Source: Marisa cornuarietis (taxonomy: Eukaryota > Mollusca > Gastropoda > Architaenioglossa > Ampullariidae). Taken from it: DNA of 64,000 nucleotides. Under the pieces are notes generated by a model. That model saw nothing but the letters and a program-made list of their open reading frames with translations, did no database searches and was not told the origin of the DNA. The position numbers and the translations under genes are program-made. Numbering within the stretch: the stretch's first letter is position 1; each line of letters starts with the position of its first letter. Below are positions 1 through 13,900 of this stretch, piece by piece. The DNA is taken from NCBI GenBank assembly GCA_004794655.1, contig SMMW01000585.1, forward strand, positions 1,258,001 through 1,322,000. Direction: 5' to 3'.

Positions 1-465
1 TTCATTGCCTCTCAAACCCCTTTATTCGGATTAAACAAAAGGCAAGTAACTCCGAAAGGCCAATGATGGTCTGTTGCTGCCCCTGGGCAATGATGAAAAC
101 GGCGCCATCGCCTCGAGATGACCGGCATTTGAAGGAGTAACCACTGAGCATTTTCACTTCTCAAATTCCTTTGCTTCTTTCTCCATTTTCATGGGGCCGT
201 TCGAGCACCGATTCGAATATGAAACATTACAGGCGAATAACAGTAGACGTAATAATTTACACGTCCACGCGGTCTCTGGCAATCTGGTAGTTTGTCAGTT
301 AGTCCGCTCGTACGTTCGTTCGTTTGTCCTTTTCTCTCTCTTACCTTGTGCCGGTGACGCGAAAGTGACGTTTGTGCATGGCTACAAGGAACAGCGGAAG
401 GTGACGTGCCATGTTCTTTACTTCCATAATGCTGGCTCTGTAAGGCAGTGTTCAGGTGAGACCAG

Positions 466-602
466 ATACGTCACAGAGGTACAGTTACGGACACGTCACA
501 GATGTACCGTCATGGACACGTCACAGAGGTATAGTCATGGACACGTCACAGATGTACAGTCATGGACATGTCACAGAGGTACAGTCACGCACACGTCATA
601 CA
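466..602. repeat. 25-bp minisatellite, about 5.5 copies
   Basis: The unit is of the type ACACGTCACAGANGTACAGT plus CATGG. Starts are at 491, 516, 541, 566 and 591. Copies alternate between GATGTAC and GAGGTAC, giving a 50-bp higher-order period. Each unit carries a CGTCA half-CRE. Confidence 0.85.
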
Positions 603-1637
603 AATTCATACACTGCGTCTACACGTTCTCTTTTGAATAACAAAAGACAAATATCTACCTGTAATCTTCCCGATTTTTATAGTGAACACTAAACACACCA
701 AATACTTTCCTTCTCTGAATAAGAAGAAGTAAAACGTCGTAAGTAGGCAGGTTGAACGAAGAAAACATTGATAATCTCCCAACATACCCTCATATTCTTC
801 CGCGTCAGACTTAATTATAAACAGGGAACACTTTTTTTTTCCAAGCTGTGGTATCAACAGAAGAGTTCTCCCGCTACACACTACATTCAGTCATACCGTA
901 GCCCACCAATTAGGCAAATGTTTACTGTTCCACTCAGGACGTTAAGACGTCTGTTTGAAAACGTTAAAGTCTGAGGTTTATTATTCAACCTCCAAGTTTG
1001 TGTACAGTCTACTGTTCTCTGTGACAAGTAAACTCTCCAAACTTGACAAATAACAACAAAGCTCTCCAGGCTGACACTGACTCCGTTCAAGAATATTCAC
1101 AAATCATAGATTACACTGTATGTGGGGAGCTACTTCCTTTAACACAAAAAACACCACATCCTTTAATAATGCATTGAGGAGTATAAGCGACTTGGTAATT
1201 ACACTCTCAGTGATTATATCCAAAACTGGAAAGAGGCTCGGGTCTTCCGTACTGAAGGGAGCGTTGATTCATCAGCAGAATACAAAGATAATTCACTCGC
1301 ACAGAGCTTTCTTTCCACTTGGGGCCCAGACACTCACGAAATGAGTCGATGTATGTATGACCCAAGTAATTCCTGTAAACTAGCTGTTCAGTAAGTACCA
1401 AGCACAAGTGAACGCACACAAAAAAGTTTTCCTCTGCAGCAGTTACTCAACCATTTTCGTTAAATGTATGCTGATCGTTAACATGGTTGTCTTTTTAAAA
1501 AAAAAATTAATAATATGCTTAGAATATACAATTTACAATTATATTTACCATAAAAATAAAACTAGTGATTTTCCAAAAAAATGAATATGAGATTACATTG
1601 ACCAGGCATGTAGCGCAGCCAAAACCGATTCCCAGGT

Positions 1638-1640
<3 letters not shown>

Positions 1641-1730
<90 letters not shown>
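1641..1730. repeat. (CA)45 microsatellite
   Basis: An uninterrupted 90-bp run of CA. Confidence 0.98.
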
Positions 1731-1732
<2 letters not shown>

Positions 1733-2847
1733 TGTTAAAATTAGACTTGTCACAGATGCCATACCCAGGGACAATTATGAAGAAAGAGAGTCCAGTCACT
1801 GAAAATGCTTTGATTGCCCGAGGAGGCCATGTATCATCAAACAAATTTCAGAGTTCTTGAAAAGTGAAGGTTTGAGAAGATAGTAAATCAAAAATAAGAT
1901 TGATGGTAATTTAATTGCAAATAGGATTAGCTGACGAGGCGTTATTATAGAGTGGTTTCTCATTTTAGTATAAAGTAATCAGCAGTCTCTTCTAGAAACA
2001 TGATGTGTCGTTATTTTTTAGATGTCAATTGAATAAAGCCTCACATAGAATACTCACACCTATAAGTAGGTTTACAGTGAATGATGTGAAAAATTCAGTT
2101 TCCAATACAGTAATAATCAGGAGCAGTAATTCAGATAGATGACAACGTGTTTTGAACCTAAAAATTGATGATGTTTCTGGAGCAGATAATTCCATTCAGA
2201 TGTTACTTCACGAAGATGTCCAAGACCTTTATAAAGCATTGTGTCGTGTCCGATCACGTGATGCATAATAGACGAAACACTAGTATGCTTTTCCTTTTTA
2301 TTGTGCTTTTGCTCTTGTTTTATTAAATTAAATATCAGTAAAGGACTTAGTGACTGGTCTGAAGTCAATTTCGTGTCGATTCTCAAAATATTCCATGTCT
2401 GTCTTCGACAAAAGCGATTCAGTGTCTGTCCTCCTCATGGCTTAGTTCTTGTCTGCAACCTGTTCCAGTGTCTGTCCTCCACAGGGCTCAGTTCTAGTCT
2501 TCAACAGATTTTAGTGTCTTTCTTCGATAGGATTCAGGTCTTGTCTACAACATGTTTGGGTGTCTGTCCTCAAAGCCAATCAGCGTGCGTCCTCAGCAGG
2601 ATTCATTGTATATACTGGAGGCGATTTCTTGACTTTTCTGAAGATACTAAAGGTTAGGATACCTACGGAGGAAAGAAAAAGCAAGCGAGAGCGGAACTTG
2701 AAACAACAGATTTAACCTCACTGACTTCTTGTAATTGCATTTGATTGAATTTTCCAGATTTTTTCTGCTGTACAAGCATTTAATACAGGTATGCAGAGTC
2801 TTAATACGGTTAGCTTCACAAGTTGTAACCAGTAGTTTACTTACACA

Positions 2848-2856
2848 CTCTCTCTT

Positions 2857-2924
<68 letters not shown>
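2848..2924. repeat. (TC)n(AC)n compound microsatellite
   Basis: A TC-rich run to 2870 followed directly by (AC)27 to 2924. Confidence 0.95.
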
Positions 2925-2926
<2 letters not shown>

Positions 2927-3615
2927 TACCATACAACATCATATTTGAAAAATAGAGGAGTACGTCTAAGAGATGTTATAGCAAATGCATACTTTTTAAA
3001 TACAGGGCTGCTGTTGTCTAGGCACCACACTTCAGCACTGGATGGCAGCATTGGTTTTGCTTTAGAATCAAAGAGTTTCCAAAAGGCATCTTTTGAATTC
3101 AGTTTTTCACTTCTTTTTTTCCTTTCAAGTACAGCTCAGTCGAAGATACATTAAGACTCCCCTTTAGTTGACAAGTCCATTCCTGAATATTTGTAGATAG
3201 TTTCTTTGAAACCATTGTTAGTTCGATGAGAGATTTCCCGCGTTTCTGAAGACCATTATATTGCTTTTATCTAATTTCAAAGTCAAGTTTAAATTCATCT
3301 GTTCCTTGTTTAGGCCCATTCATTTCGCTTTGCAGTCAAACAACAGTTTCAGAGATCAATACGACATACAGCAAACAACAGTAACGACTTTTTTGAAGTT
3401 TCTGGTAGATGCTTGATGTTATCTTGCCTATTTTACTTATTTCTGTTGCTAACTCATTGATAAAGAAAGAGAAAATCAGAGGACGGAGTAAACACTTCAC
3501 TTGAATCCTGTTAGTATATACAGGCTTTTCTCTGAGACATGCAAAGGCTGAACTGTCTTAGGATCTGGTTCATTCTTCCATACACAGCGAGTAGATGAGG
3601 TCTATTGTTTAACGG

Positions 3616-4063
3616 CTCTTTCTAAAGACAGTCTGTTCTTCTGTTTCTCTTTCTAAAGACAGTCTGTTCTTCTGTTTCTCTTTCTAAAGACAGTCTGTTC
3701 TTCTGTTTCTCTTTCTAAAGACAGTCCGTTCTTCTGTTTATCTTTCTAAAGACAGTCTGTTCTTCTGTTTCTCTTTCTAAATACAGTCCGTTCTTCTGTT
3801 TCTCTTTCTAAAGACAGTCTGTTCTTCTGTTTCTCTTTCTAAAGACAGTCTATTCGTCTGTTTCTCTTTCTAAAGACATTCTATTCTTCTGTTTCTCTTT
3901 CTAAAGACAGTCTGTTCTTTTGTTTCTCTTTCTAAAGACAGTCCGTTCTTCTGTCTATCTTTCTACAGACAGTCCGTTCTTCTGTTTCTCTTTCTAAAGA
4001 CAGTCTGTTCTTCTGCTTATCTTTCTAAAGACAGTCCGTTCTTCTGTTTCTCTTTCTAAAGCC
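3616..4063. repeat. 31-bp minisatellite, about 14 copies
   Basis: The unit is CTCTTTCTAAAGACAGTCTG followed by TTCTTCTGTTT. Starts at 3616 and 3647 give the 31-bp period. Copies differ by single bases (CTG/CCG, TTTC/TTTA). There are no spacers, so it is not a CRISPR array. Confidence 0.92.
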
Positions 4064-5297
4064 CACCTTGTCAGTCTTCTGTTTAATATGTCTGAATAAA
4101 TTATATTTATTCCACGTGTTCATGCAGCGCTTCTACAATTGACTGTTTATTCGATGAAACTTTCTTGTGGATTGGTACAATTAAGGACTTTGATGATTCA
4201 CTTGGACATGTACTTTTCTCAAACAAGAGATTAAATAAGTTTAACATCAAATTAAAAAACGCCTGCACTGACGTTTTAATCATTTCACTTATAATTTTAT
4301 CTGCACCAGCACTTTTATGATTTGTTAGATGTTCAACACTATTTATCTTGCACTGTCACTGGGTCGTTCACTAGTTCATCAGTATTCTCTTCATCTCCCT
4401 CTTCTTCTATCTTGTCATTGTCAGGGAGGTCATCGGTATTAGACATGCGACAGAGGTAGTTGTATTATTGCTGCAGGCTAATTTCATTATCTGCTGCTCC
4501 TTTCTGGTTACTTCTGTAACTGTTGGCCAGAACACGTTGGGATCAGTCATAGTTGCTTTGAATCGAGTTAACTAAGAATCCTCACAGTTTCTGTTTTTCT
4601 TCCTGCGCAGAATTTGTCTCTGTAGGTTTTGTTCTTGAAAACACTTAAACAGCTGCTTTACTCTTCTTCTCATTGTTTGGTATTTATATTCTCAAGGTAT
4701 TTATTCTGTCTTTTTTTTCTCCTACGTCTCTCACCATGCAGGCAACAGTTCCATACACAGCCTTGACAAAAATGTCGATGGTGCTGTCACCTATCACTGA
4801 CTGGTTAGTTTGAAGCAGGCAGTTGTTAAATTTATCCCTTTAATTCCTGTTTATATATCATAGTACTTTCATTTCACCACACTAGCCGCTCGTCTTGTTT
4901 CTTATACTTGTGTTTGTGTCTCATCGTCCATTTTAGACAGCAGATCAGTCCTTGCAAGTTACATCTACAAATAAAGTTATCTAACATTATTAAATTATCC
5001 GCAACACTGTTTCCTTGAACTGTTGCCCTCACACAAATGTGAGTTCTTCTTCACTAGCATTCTTACATGAGAGAAAGAGAGAGAGAGGGGGGGGGAAGAA
5101 GAGCCTCTGCCAGAGGGACGTGTAAATATTATTCCTTAATACCATGCTGTCTTCTCGTGCCTTGAACAACAGACAAATTACAATCTGCCAGATAAAAAGT
5201 GATAATCTGACAGACTATCGGGTTGCAGCAATGCAGTATTTTTTTGAGAGACTGTCGAGTTACACAAATGTTTCATTTGACAGACTGTCGAGCCAGA

Positions 5298-5715
5298 GGA
5301 ACACGTGTTAGGTCAGTAAGTGTTCAGACTGTCTAAAGTCTAACCTGCAAGGAACACGTGTTAGGTCAGTAAGTGTTCAGACTGTCTAAAGTCTAACCTG
5401 CAAGGAACACGTGTTAGGTCAGTTAGTGTTCAGACTGTCTAAAGTCTAACATGCAAGGAACACGTGTTAGGTCAGTAAGTGTTCAGACTGTCTAAAGTCT
5501 AACATGCAAGGAACACGTGTTAGGTCAGTAAGTGTTCAGACTGTCTAAAGTCTAACCTGCAAGGAACACGTGTTAGGTCAGTAAGTGTTCAGACTGTCTA
5601 AAGACTAACATGTAAGGAACACGTGTTAGGTCAGTAAGTGTTCAGACTGTCTAAAGTCTAACATGCAAGGAACACATGTTAGGTCAATAAGTGTCAAGTC
5701 TATCCACAGTCTAAC
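5298..5715. repeat. 53-bp minisatellite, about 8 copies, with CACGTG and AGGTCA
   Basis: Unit starts are at 5298, 5351, 5404, 5457, 5510, 5563, 5616 and 5669. Each unit holds GGAACACGTGTTAGGTCAGT, i.e. an ACACGTGT palindrome (E-box CACGTG) abutting a nuclear-receptor half-site AGGTCA, then AGACTGTCTAAAGTCT. Copies are nearly identical; only the last has decayed (CACATG). Confidence 0.93.
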
Positions 5716-6662
5716 AAAAACGAGACCTTGCCGGCTGACCGAGGTCTCATCACAATATCGATGACTTGTCAAAATACTTTTAAATATGAGATTTTATTAA
5801 AATGTGAGGGGTGGAAATTAAGGTTGTACTTTCGGATGAACCATTTTGTCATCTTTTTTATTTGCTTCCTAATTTTTGTACCACCTGCTGTTTTCTCTTA
5901 AATTGAAAAGGAAAATAAACCTTCAGCTGATTTCGTCAAACTATGATCCTCAGACAGGTTGCACAAAGCGCTGCTAGCCATTAGTAGCAAGGTACAGACA
6001 ATATTAGCGGTTTAGCCAAAGTACATGGAATATTAGCGGTTTAGCCGACTCCAATGCACTAACAATTTAGCTTCAAGCTAGGGGTGTATTGTGTCCTTAT
6101 TCTCTATGCATTTCTTCTGTTGGAAACTCTGCTACTAGAGGTGACTGGGATGTTCAGTATCTGGAGACAGGGACATGGTATGCTCGATGCTACAGTCGTT
6201 TGCTTTCTTTCTCTGAGGGTTTATCTTTAAGTCTGTATTACGTTGTCGCTTGGCGCATCACTTTTCTCTTTTTCTATAAATTTTCTTCTTTCTTTTGGCT
6301 CAGAAAAATGCGCAGTGTCAAAGGTACGAAGCGCTCCCGACCAAAAAAAAAAAATTCTAAAAAATAACCAGCAACAACAATTTTATTAAAAAATCCTCGC
6401 GTAGCTGCACGGACAAATCGAAAACATTTATTGTAGCAAACAACAATTCCACTGTTATCTTTTCAAGATGCTTCTAAACTTAAAAAAAATATTTTGATAG
6501 GTTTACACCCCGCATACAGAAAAATTTGTCATCTGTGACAAGGCTACGCCCCTTGACCTCTGCCTAGACTGAACTACGGACACTGTTTATTGTCAAACGC
6601 AACGAAACAAAAATTGTCTCTCTCTCTCTTCTTCTCTCCCTCCCCCCTCTTGCTCTCTCACG

Positions 6663-6715
6663 TTCGCCGTGATATAGCCTTAGTTGCTGGCACGGCGTTA
6701 AACACAAGCAAACAA
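6663..6715 (+). mobile_element. 5'-truncated SINE 3' tail, 53 bp, 11-bp TSD
   Basis: The short insert contains GCCTTAGTTGCTGGCACGGC and GTTAAACACAAGCAAACAA, i.e. a SINE 3' end with an A-rich CAAA-type tail. It is bounded by GCTCTCTCACG at 6652-6662 and 6716-6726. The same 3' block occurs at 37768. Confidence 0.75.
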
Positions 6716-6726
6716 GCTCTCTCACG

Positions 6727-8999
6727 CGAAGCTTCCGCCAGATAGAATCGCGTGAATGGTAGAAAATCTGAAGACGGGTGGAGGGAGGTACCCTACACAT
6801 GAGATCGCGTTATTGAAAATTAGCGACAGTCAGGCGTGCACAGCGACCCCGACCCTCCGCACATGCTATCAGGTTCCACCAATGATCTCAGGCCACTGAG
6901 CATGACCTTAACATGGTCCTGGAGGCGGTGGTGGACTTGGGAGAACAGGGTGACGCACTACCAAGGTAGACAGCTGTCATGCCTGCTGTGTTTCTGTCCC
7001 CATGGGTGGCCGTCAGAAGATTTTATACAGTAGTGCAAGAGCACAGACAAACCTCCTCCTCCTCCTTATTAAACAAAGACAGACCAGACCTGACTTCAGT
7101 CTTTTTATTTAACATTTATTCATAGATACATAACGCATGTAATACAGTATTTTACAATATGAAAAACAAACAGGCACATAAGGTAACATTCATTTAAGAG
7201 TACATCCATCCACCAAGCAAGCCATCCAACAGACAATGTATAATCTTGCACACCAAAAACATGCATGCACCAGTTTGTGTTCTTTTTACATCTCTCACAA
7301 ATCAAACACAGACATAATAGCAGTCACCTTGGATGCCATAGGCTGACTTCACTCCAGTAATAATATAAATCATATCCAGACATACATAGATTTTGCTAAA
7401 GTCATATATATATAAGTATAAAAATCATGTCTACATGACAAGTTGTCTATATGGTTGCCAGAGTTTAGCCAACTTTTCTTCGTTTATTTCTAAACATGAG
7501 TTACATTTTTCAATTTTATACTTGTGCTTCAATATTCGAATAAAGGGTTCTAGATGCGGGATGTTTTTTTTTTTAAATCTGCAAGAATAAATGTATGCTT
7601 TAGCCAGTAGTATAAGTAAGTCAGTCTTTGTGAATACGTTACTATGCACTATGTGCTATGCACTAGATGGGTGATTGATGTTAGGCAGTCAATTAAATTA
7701 TTTATGTTTATATTTTATGAAAATTTTAGACAGTTTTGTGCTAACTGTCCTGTGAGTGCTTCTGGTCCCAGCAATGTGTGAAGACTAAAGAGTGAGATGT
7801 GAAACAGCCACACACGGTAACAAATTGTTCTTGTGTGTTTAACATACAGATGCTTGAGGGACCCTTTTTTAAGATACCTGAAGTGTCAAAACTATGAATC
7901 TTGTTCCTGAGTGGAAAAGTAGTGCTGCACGCTTGACATCTCCTAATATCGTGAACTCTTTTGCTGAGTCGCTGCTAGTATCATCTGTACTTCGTTTATT
8001 TGTATACCTATTATCTGAAGTTACATTATCGGATTTATTAATTGTTTCTAAACAAAACTTACTGTCATGATTGAGCTACCTCTCTGGGCTATCCATACAG
8101 TTCATGCAGTTTTTCGTTTTGGAAATTCTGTATTTCGTTGTATTTATTATTTTGGCAATAATGTCGTAATTTTATTTATTCATAAAGACAAGATATACTT
8201 CTTATTTTAACTTCCCTTTGCAAAGATCCGTGATCTTATCTTTGCATTGTTTTCTGCTACACTGGGAATAGTGGAATACCCAGAACCACGGAGTTACATA
8301 ATTCCGTGCCCAGAACATTGTCAGGATAAAACGTGTCTTGTGGGATTTTAATACAACATACCCAGAAAATTTCAGGCCAGTTTTACTTCTGTGTACAGTG
8401 TTTTAGCTTCTGTTACAAATCATAAATGCTGGATGCACTAATTTTTTGGTTATCTAATTAAGCGAAGAGACTGTAATAGTATTTCTTGGTCCAGGCGACA
8501 TTAAGACTGCATGACGTTTTGCTTCGTACAGGTGATCAGGAATTTTAAACTGTTTTCTTCAGCAGGACATGCCGGTTTGTTTTGGAACTGCAGCAAGCTT
8601 TGAACATGTGGTGTTAGGGATGCAGTAAAGCCTACATTCCTACAGTGATATGGTTCTAAGAATGTATAATCACGATCTGTCCTCTAGCAATGTCGTCATG
8701 GTGACCAGTAGCTTGGGAGGCAGAGCGCCCTTTGTGTAGGTTAGACTTTCAGGTGCCTGGGGCAATGTTAGACACCTGCAATAGTTTGCCACACTGCTTC
8801 TCTTGACGAGCGTTGAATGTCTGTGCACAATGTATGTGCAGTCTAAGATTACAGATTTAAACTTGCGCTTCGTTTAGTTGCCAGTGTGTCGGGACCTTTT
8901 CTCTCTCCATCTGTCTCCCCCCCCCCTACCTCACTTTATCATTGCAGTGCCAAAATCATTACTCCTATTGTTCTTCTCTCTTCTCTCTCTCTGATACAT

Positions 9000-9060
<61 letters not shown>

Positions 9061-10839
9061 GAGTTAATTTTAAGCTTTCCGATAACAAACCGGTAAACGG
9101 GTTTGTCGGGTTTTGAGGGTGGCAGAAAGCAAGATGGCCGACTCAAGATTGTGCAGATCGAAGAAAAACAGAACGTCTTAACAGACTGCTTGCTAGCTGA
9201 GACAGTCTGGTACCGTCAGAAGATCGAAAACAGAAGGCACAGAACCTTTGTCAAGGTGGTGCTGAAGTTCAATTACACATACAATAGGTCCCTACCTTGC
9301 ATGGTCTTGACGACATGGCTCAGGTCTTCTTTTTAGACCAAAACAATACTTTGTCCAGTCATGTTTGCATACAAACACAGGCATGTGCATATATATGCTA
9401 GTGAGCGAAAGAGAGAGAATTACAAAGCATTAAAATTGTCTAAGAATAGAAAACCGTGTTCCATCTTCCTCCCTTGTCGTCCTTCACCACCACCCCTCAC
9501 CCCAAAGGTAATGATGACCAGCTTGGCATGCACTTCGCGTCGCCGCCACCTTGGGAATCCAATAAAAGTAGCCCTGACAGAGCGCGATTTCAGGGCTATG
9601 AATTATGAAGGAAAGTCGCTGAAAATGAAAAGCTGTCCAGTTCATTTTCCTCGGCTGAAAAGCATAATCCGCCAATCAAAATCCTGCCGTGTTCGCAAAG
9701 CGTTGACAAGCTCCTTATGAAGAGAAAGGGATCATCTGCTTCCTCTTTAAATCTGGACAACAAGAGCAGACGATCGTGTTGATGGGGCTTTGTAATCACA
9801 AGTTCGCAAAAGTTCGATAAACGAAGCGCACGCTTGTTGGTAGTTCCTTCAGGTCACAGGACAAAGGAACTGCACAGGTAAAGGTCTGAGGGAGGGAGGC
9901 CGTACGGGCAGAACTTGGAGGCAAATGCAAACAACGAAGAACGAACCCAGCTGGCAGATTATGAAGGTTTTTTTCCTCGGTTAGTTAGTTATAAAGTTTT
10001 AACATCAGTGTTCGTGTCCACAAGTATGTGCATGGTACTTAATAACTGTTCCTATCCACTCATGTTAATAAATTGTTTCTTCATTAGAACGCCGCCTTAC
10101 CCATGACGGATATGGATGGGATGATGTTAAACTTAGAATTACACTTTTTAGTCCTTGATTAATCCCGAAGATCAACAGATAATCCTGGAAATTTTTTTAG
10201 AACATTCTATTTCTTTCTCGGAAACTAGTGAAAACATCCTGTCTAAAACATGAGTGAGAGGAAGCATACATTTTCAAACTGTCACATCTGAAGGCTTACC
10301 ACACTACCCAATGACTCAAGGTTTATCAGTCAAGAGCCAGCCAGAGGTTTACCACCCATCTGAAGGTTTATGATATCCATGACCTGAAGCCACCATTGAG
10401 TTTGTGGTCTTAAGACTGACCAGCTTCCCTGTTGGCTCTTGTCTTCCAGGGGAGAAATTGGGAGCAGTGTTCAATTTCACAAACGAGGTCTATGATTTAC
10501 GTCACATGACATGTTATTACCCACTGTGTCTCAAGATTCTTTTTCTGCGCTTGCATCCCAACTCTCCTCCACCACCACCGCCTTCCACACCTTCATTCCA
10601 CGACGGCTTTTTTTTCTAAGAACCACGAGCTCACAAAGGCGGACGGATAGAAGGGTAGGAATGTTAGTGGCTTGTTGACTCGTAGAAAGCACGTGCCTGG
10701 TCATGACTCATTATAGAAAACTCATCAAGTTGAGTAGAAATCAGAGTACGTTGTGGTGTGTGTGTATACATGTTTGTGTGTTCGTTTAAAGGTGCATTTG
10801 ATGTCTACCCTGAAAAGGTGTGTGTTTGTGCGCCTGCAT
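6727..10839. other. No gene seen
   Basis: Non-coding by eye. The minus strand at 7095-7135 has AATAAA-type hexamers that could end an unseen transcript. No splice-linked frames were found. It contains the CA tract at 9003. Confidence 0.55.
9003..9058. repeat. (CA)28 microsatellite
   Basis: An uninterrupted CA run, preceded by a TC-rich tract from 8974. Confidence 0.97.
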
Positions 10840-10905
10840 GTAAAGCGTTTTGAGGCTGGTCTTGGTGGTATGCAGATAAAGAACAATATAAATATTGTGA
10901 TGTTT
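10840..10905 (+). mobile_element. CR1/L2-like 3' end relic
   Basis: TGTAAAGCGTTTTGAGGCTG followed by AATATAAATATTGTGATG resembles the TAAAGCGCTTTGAG...TATAAATATT 3' terminus shared by many animal CR1/L2 LINEs. Only the tail remains. Confidence 0.45.
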
Positions 10906-13900
10906 AAAAAATCATTAATTACAAATATAACTATTAATATTACTAATTAAATGACTGGACGCCACTGGACACTTCTTGCAGAGACTGCTGCTATCTCAGC
11001 GGCCACCCGCAAACCTTTCCTCAGCTTTCTGTCAAGTCACGTGTCGGTCGACTATTTGACACAGTACTTTAATTAGTTCAATGTATTTTTTTACTTCTTT
11101 TCCTTACTTTATTACCTGTGTATTCTTTTACCCTGCTCATTGCATGTTTTAGTTGCTGAGTGTGTTGTCTGTATCATAATGCGTCTTTCTTTCTTAATGT
11201 CAACTTTCTATGCTCTTTGTTATTGTTGGCCAGCACAGACAGTGCAACTTGTTTTCCTTCTGATGTTGCACGTAAAACGATTTTAATTAGCATTAACATT
11301 TCCTAATCGTGTCCTTTTTGTATTCACTTTTCGTGCGCATTTATATTTGTTTATTTTAAACTTACTTGTAAGTGAGTGTGTAAAATGATACTTGTGCATT
11401 ACTTAATCAACATTTATTTGGCTAAACATAATATGTCTGTCTCACATGTGTACTTTATGAGATTCTTGAGAGCTCAGATACTATATTTAACACCTCACAT
11501 CGCCAGTGAAGACACTAGCTATTTTGAAGCCGCTGCGAAAATTAATATCTCGTGATTACCTGCACATCATTCAAGAATGTCTCGGGCTCATGAACACATC
11601 CGTGAATTCAGAAGATATTGCACAGAAAAACTTGCAGCTAAAAATATCTTTCCTCTAAGGGACTGAAAAAAAAACCCACTGATAAAATCACACACTCCAT
11701 GGGACTGGCGAAGTGTCGCACAGGAAGAGAGGGAGAGTGCAGCCCCATGGCCATGTTCTCTGTAAACAAGATGGAAACACGCTGAAGACGTTATCGTCGC
11801 CATTCTCAGATTGCAGTCCGATAAGAATATTTCGGGATCGACCTTTTCGCGCCTAAGCCGACCGTGTCCACAGTTGCCCAGTCCAGGTCCGTCTAGCCAG
11901 TCTGGCCAGTCGTCTTGACTCACAGGGTTCCCACAACTCGCAGATGCTACCAACCTGTAGAACACTACAAATCGTCCTGAAGGTTCTTCCAGACCAGCTG
12001 TCACCCTCGTGCACTTCTCACAATTACCGTGGACTGGATTGTTGGCAGGGAAAACTGTTTGCAGCCAGTCCAGCTCTCACCGTGGACTTACCGAAGATAT
12101 CGTGGCTGGTGTCCCTAAAATCATGGCTGGCGTTTATAAAGGCAAACTCAGCATCATTTTTTTATATGAAAAGGCTTTTAGCTTGTTAAAAAATGCGAAC
12201 TCCCAGACTCTAAGCTTTTAATTACGATCTATTCGCGAAGTACTGTTCGTTTTTTTTTAAAGGAATATTCATTTGCGTTGTGGTGTGAACTGCGTTCCTG
12301 CAAAGGCTCAGAATTGAGTTTGATCTGATGCTAACATTAACAGACATCTGGAACTGAACTTCAAATTGGCCGAGTTCTTCAATTACATAAGTTACAATTA
12401 TTATCATCTTCTCGGAAAAATCTATTTAAAACACAAGAACGCATTTTTCTAGCAAATCATTTCCACAAATAGGATGGACGACAAGACTTTTCTTATAATA
12501 CTCTGCAAAAATAATTTCAAAGTATTGAAAACAATGTTGTGTTCTATTTAGCTGTCAACAAGCTCGAGCTTTTTGTTTGTCTGCATTAACTACGAATAAG
12601 AGTGTAAACGTTTAGCCTTCTTATTGTTCGATTAAACTTACTGAGACCCTAGACTAGTTAAAGCTTCTTTATGCTCTCGTCCTCGGTTTCATACTTGAAA
12701 TGTTTCACTTTGTGTGTCCCTCAGTTATACTTCACAACCTTATTCTGTTTCGATGTGAGAGGCACAGCTTTGTTCACATCAAAACAGAGCTTGCTGATTA
12801 ACTCTTCAGCTGCTGCGCAGGAACTTATGGTACTTATGTTACTATGTGACTAATTATTTCAAACCTTATTCAAACCTTAACTTAAAATATCCAAAGATTT
12901 CGAAATAAAAACATTTTCATTTAACTCTCACAGGTTTTTGACTTCATCTGAATTAAAATCATTGACTAATTCTTTTTGTAGTAAAGGGTATAATACGCTG
13001 GTGTAAGAACAAAATAAAAAAATAACCTTAACAAATGAAAGGCGACATGGAAATATGTTAACATGTTTGTCCACATTAAAAATTAAAAAAACAACTTTTT
13101 TCTGGCATCTGATTTAATAGAAGGATAACGGACTTAAAGTAAGACAGAGATCTTTATATCTTTGCTGCTCAACTGTAAGATTCTGTTAGGCTCGTTCAGT
13201 TCCTTGTCTAACTAACTCGATTACAAAAGACTTGATTTAAACTCGTAGGCTCCTTAGGACAGAAACGGCCTTTTAGTAATTGAATATTTCCTGCTCAGTA
13301 GTTTTAAACGTGCGAGTCGACTCTTCTGTCTGAGGAAATAAATTCTCATTCTACTGAAAGGCATTGTGCGCTCCTCCTTTTTGTACCTAGATGCACCGCC
13401 AACGTCCTTCTAAACTTCTCCTTGACAAAAAAGGATTCTGAACAGATTATTTTAAAACTAGGACTGTTCAAAATGTCTTCCTTTTACAAAAGACAATTGA
13501 TTTGGGCGAACTATACTAGAAACATTAACATCACTAGAACAAATCCGAATCAAACCCTCCTTTCTTAACAAATAATTCTAGGGATAAATAGAACCAATAG
13601 AACTTATAGTAGAATTTTCGCAGATAAAAGAATAAAACTTCAATGATATAATAACATTTGAACTGATATTTTTCCCAGCAGATCGAGAAGAAGTTTAAAC
13701 ATTTCCAGAGATGTAGCAGAGATGTAAAGATTGTGTGTGACCTCAGGATCGGCATGTCTTCAAAGCACCAGTAGATACATCAAAGAGCAGACGCCGCACA
13801 AACTCTCTCCTCTTTCCCTCTCAGGACGTGCCTGTGGGGTTTAGACAGACTAAACAACGGTTAGAGCTAGCTCATAAACTGGTCTTTGAAGACTGTAAAT

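Larger units (their letters stand above)
603..3615. other. No gene seen; AT-rich with two microsatellites
   Basis: Apart from the CA tracts at 1641 and 2848 I see no coding signal. Open frames here are short and low in complexity or carry no motif. Confidence 0.6.

Noticed and set aside
3616..5715. Regular repeats that might be read as a CRISPR array
   Set aside because: The 31- and 53-bp units are head-to-tail with no unique spacers, and the DNA is animal.
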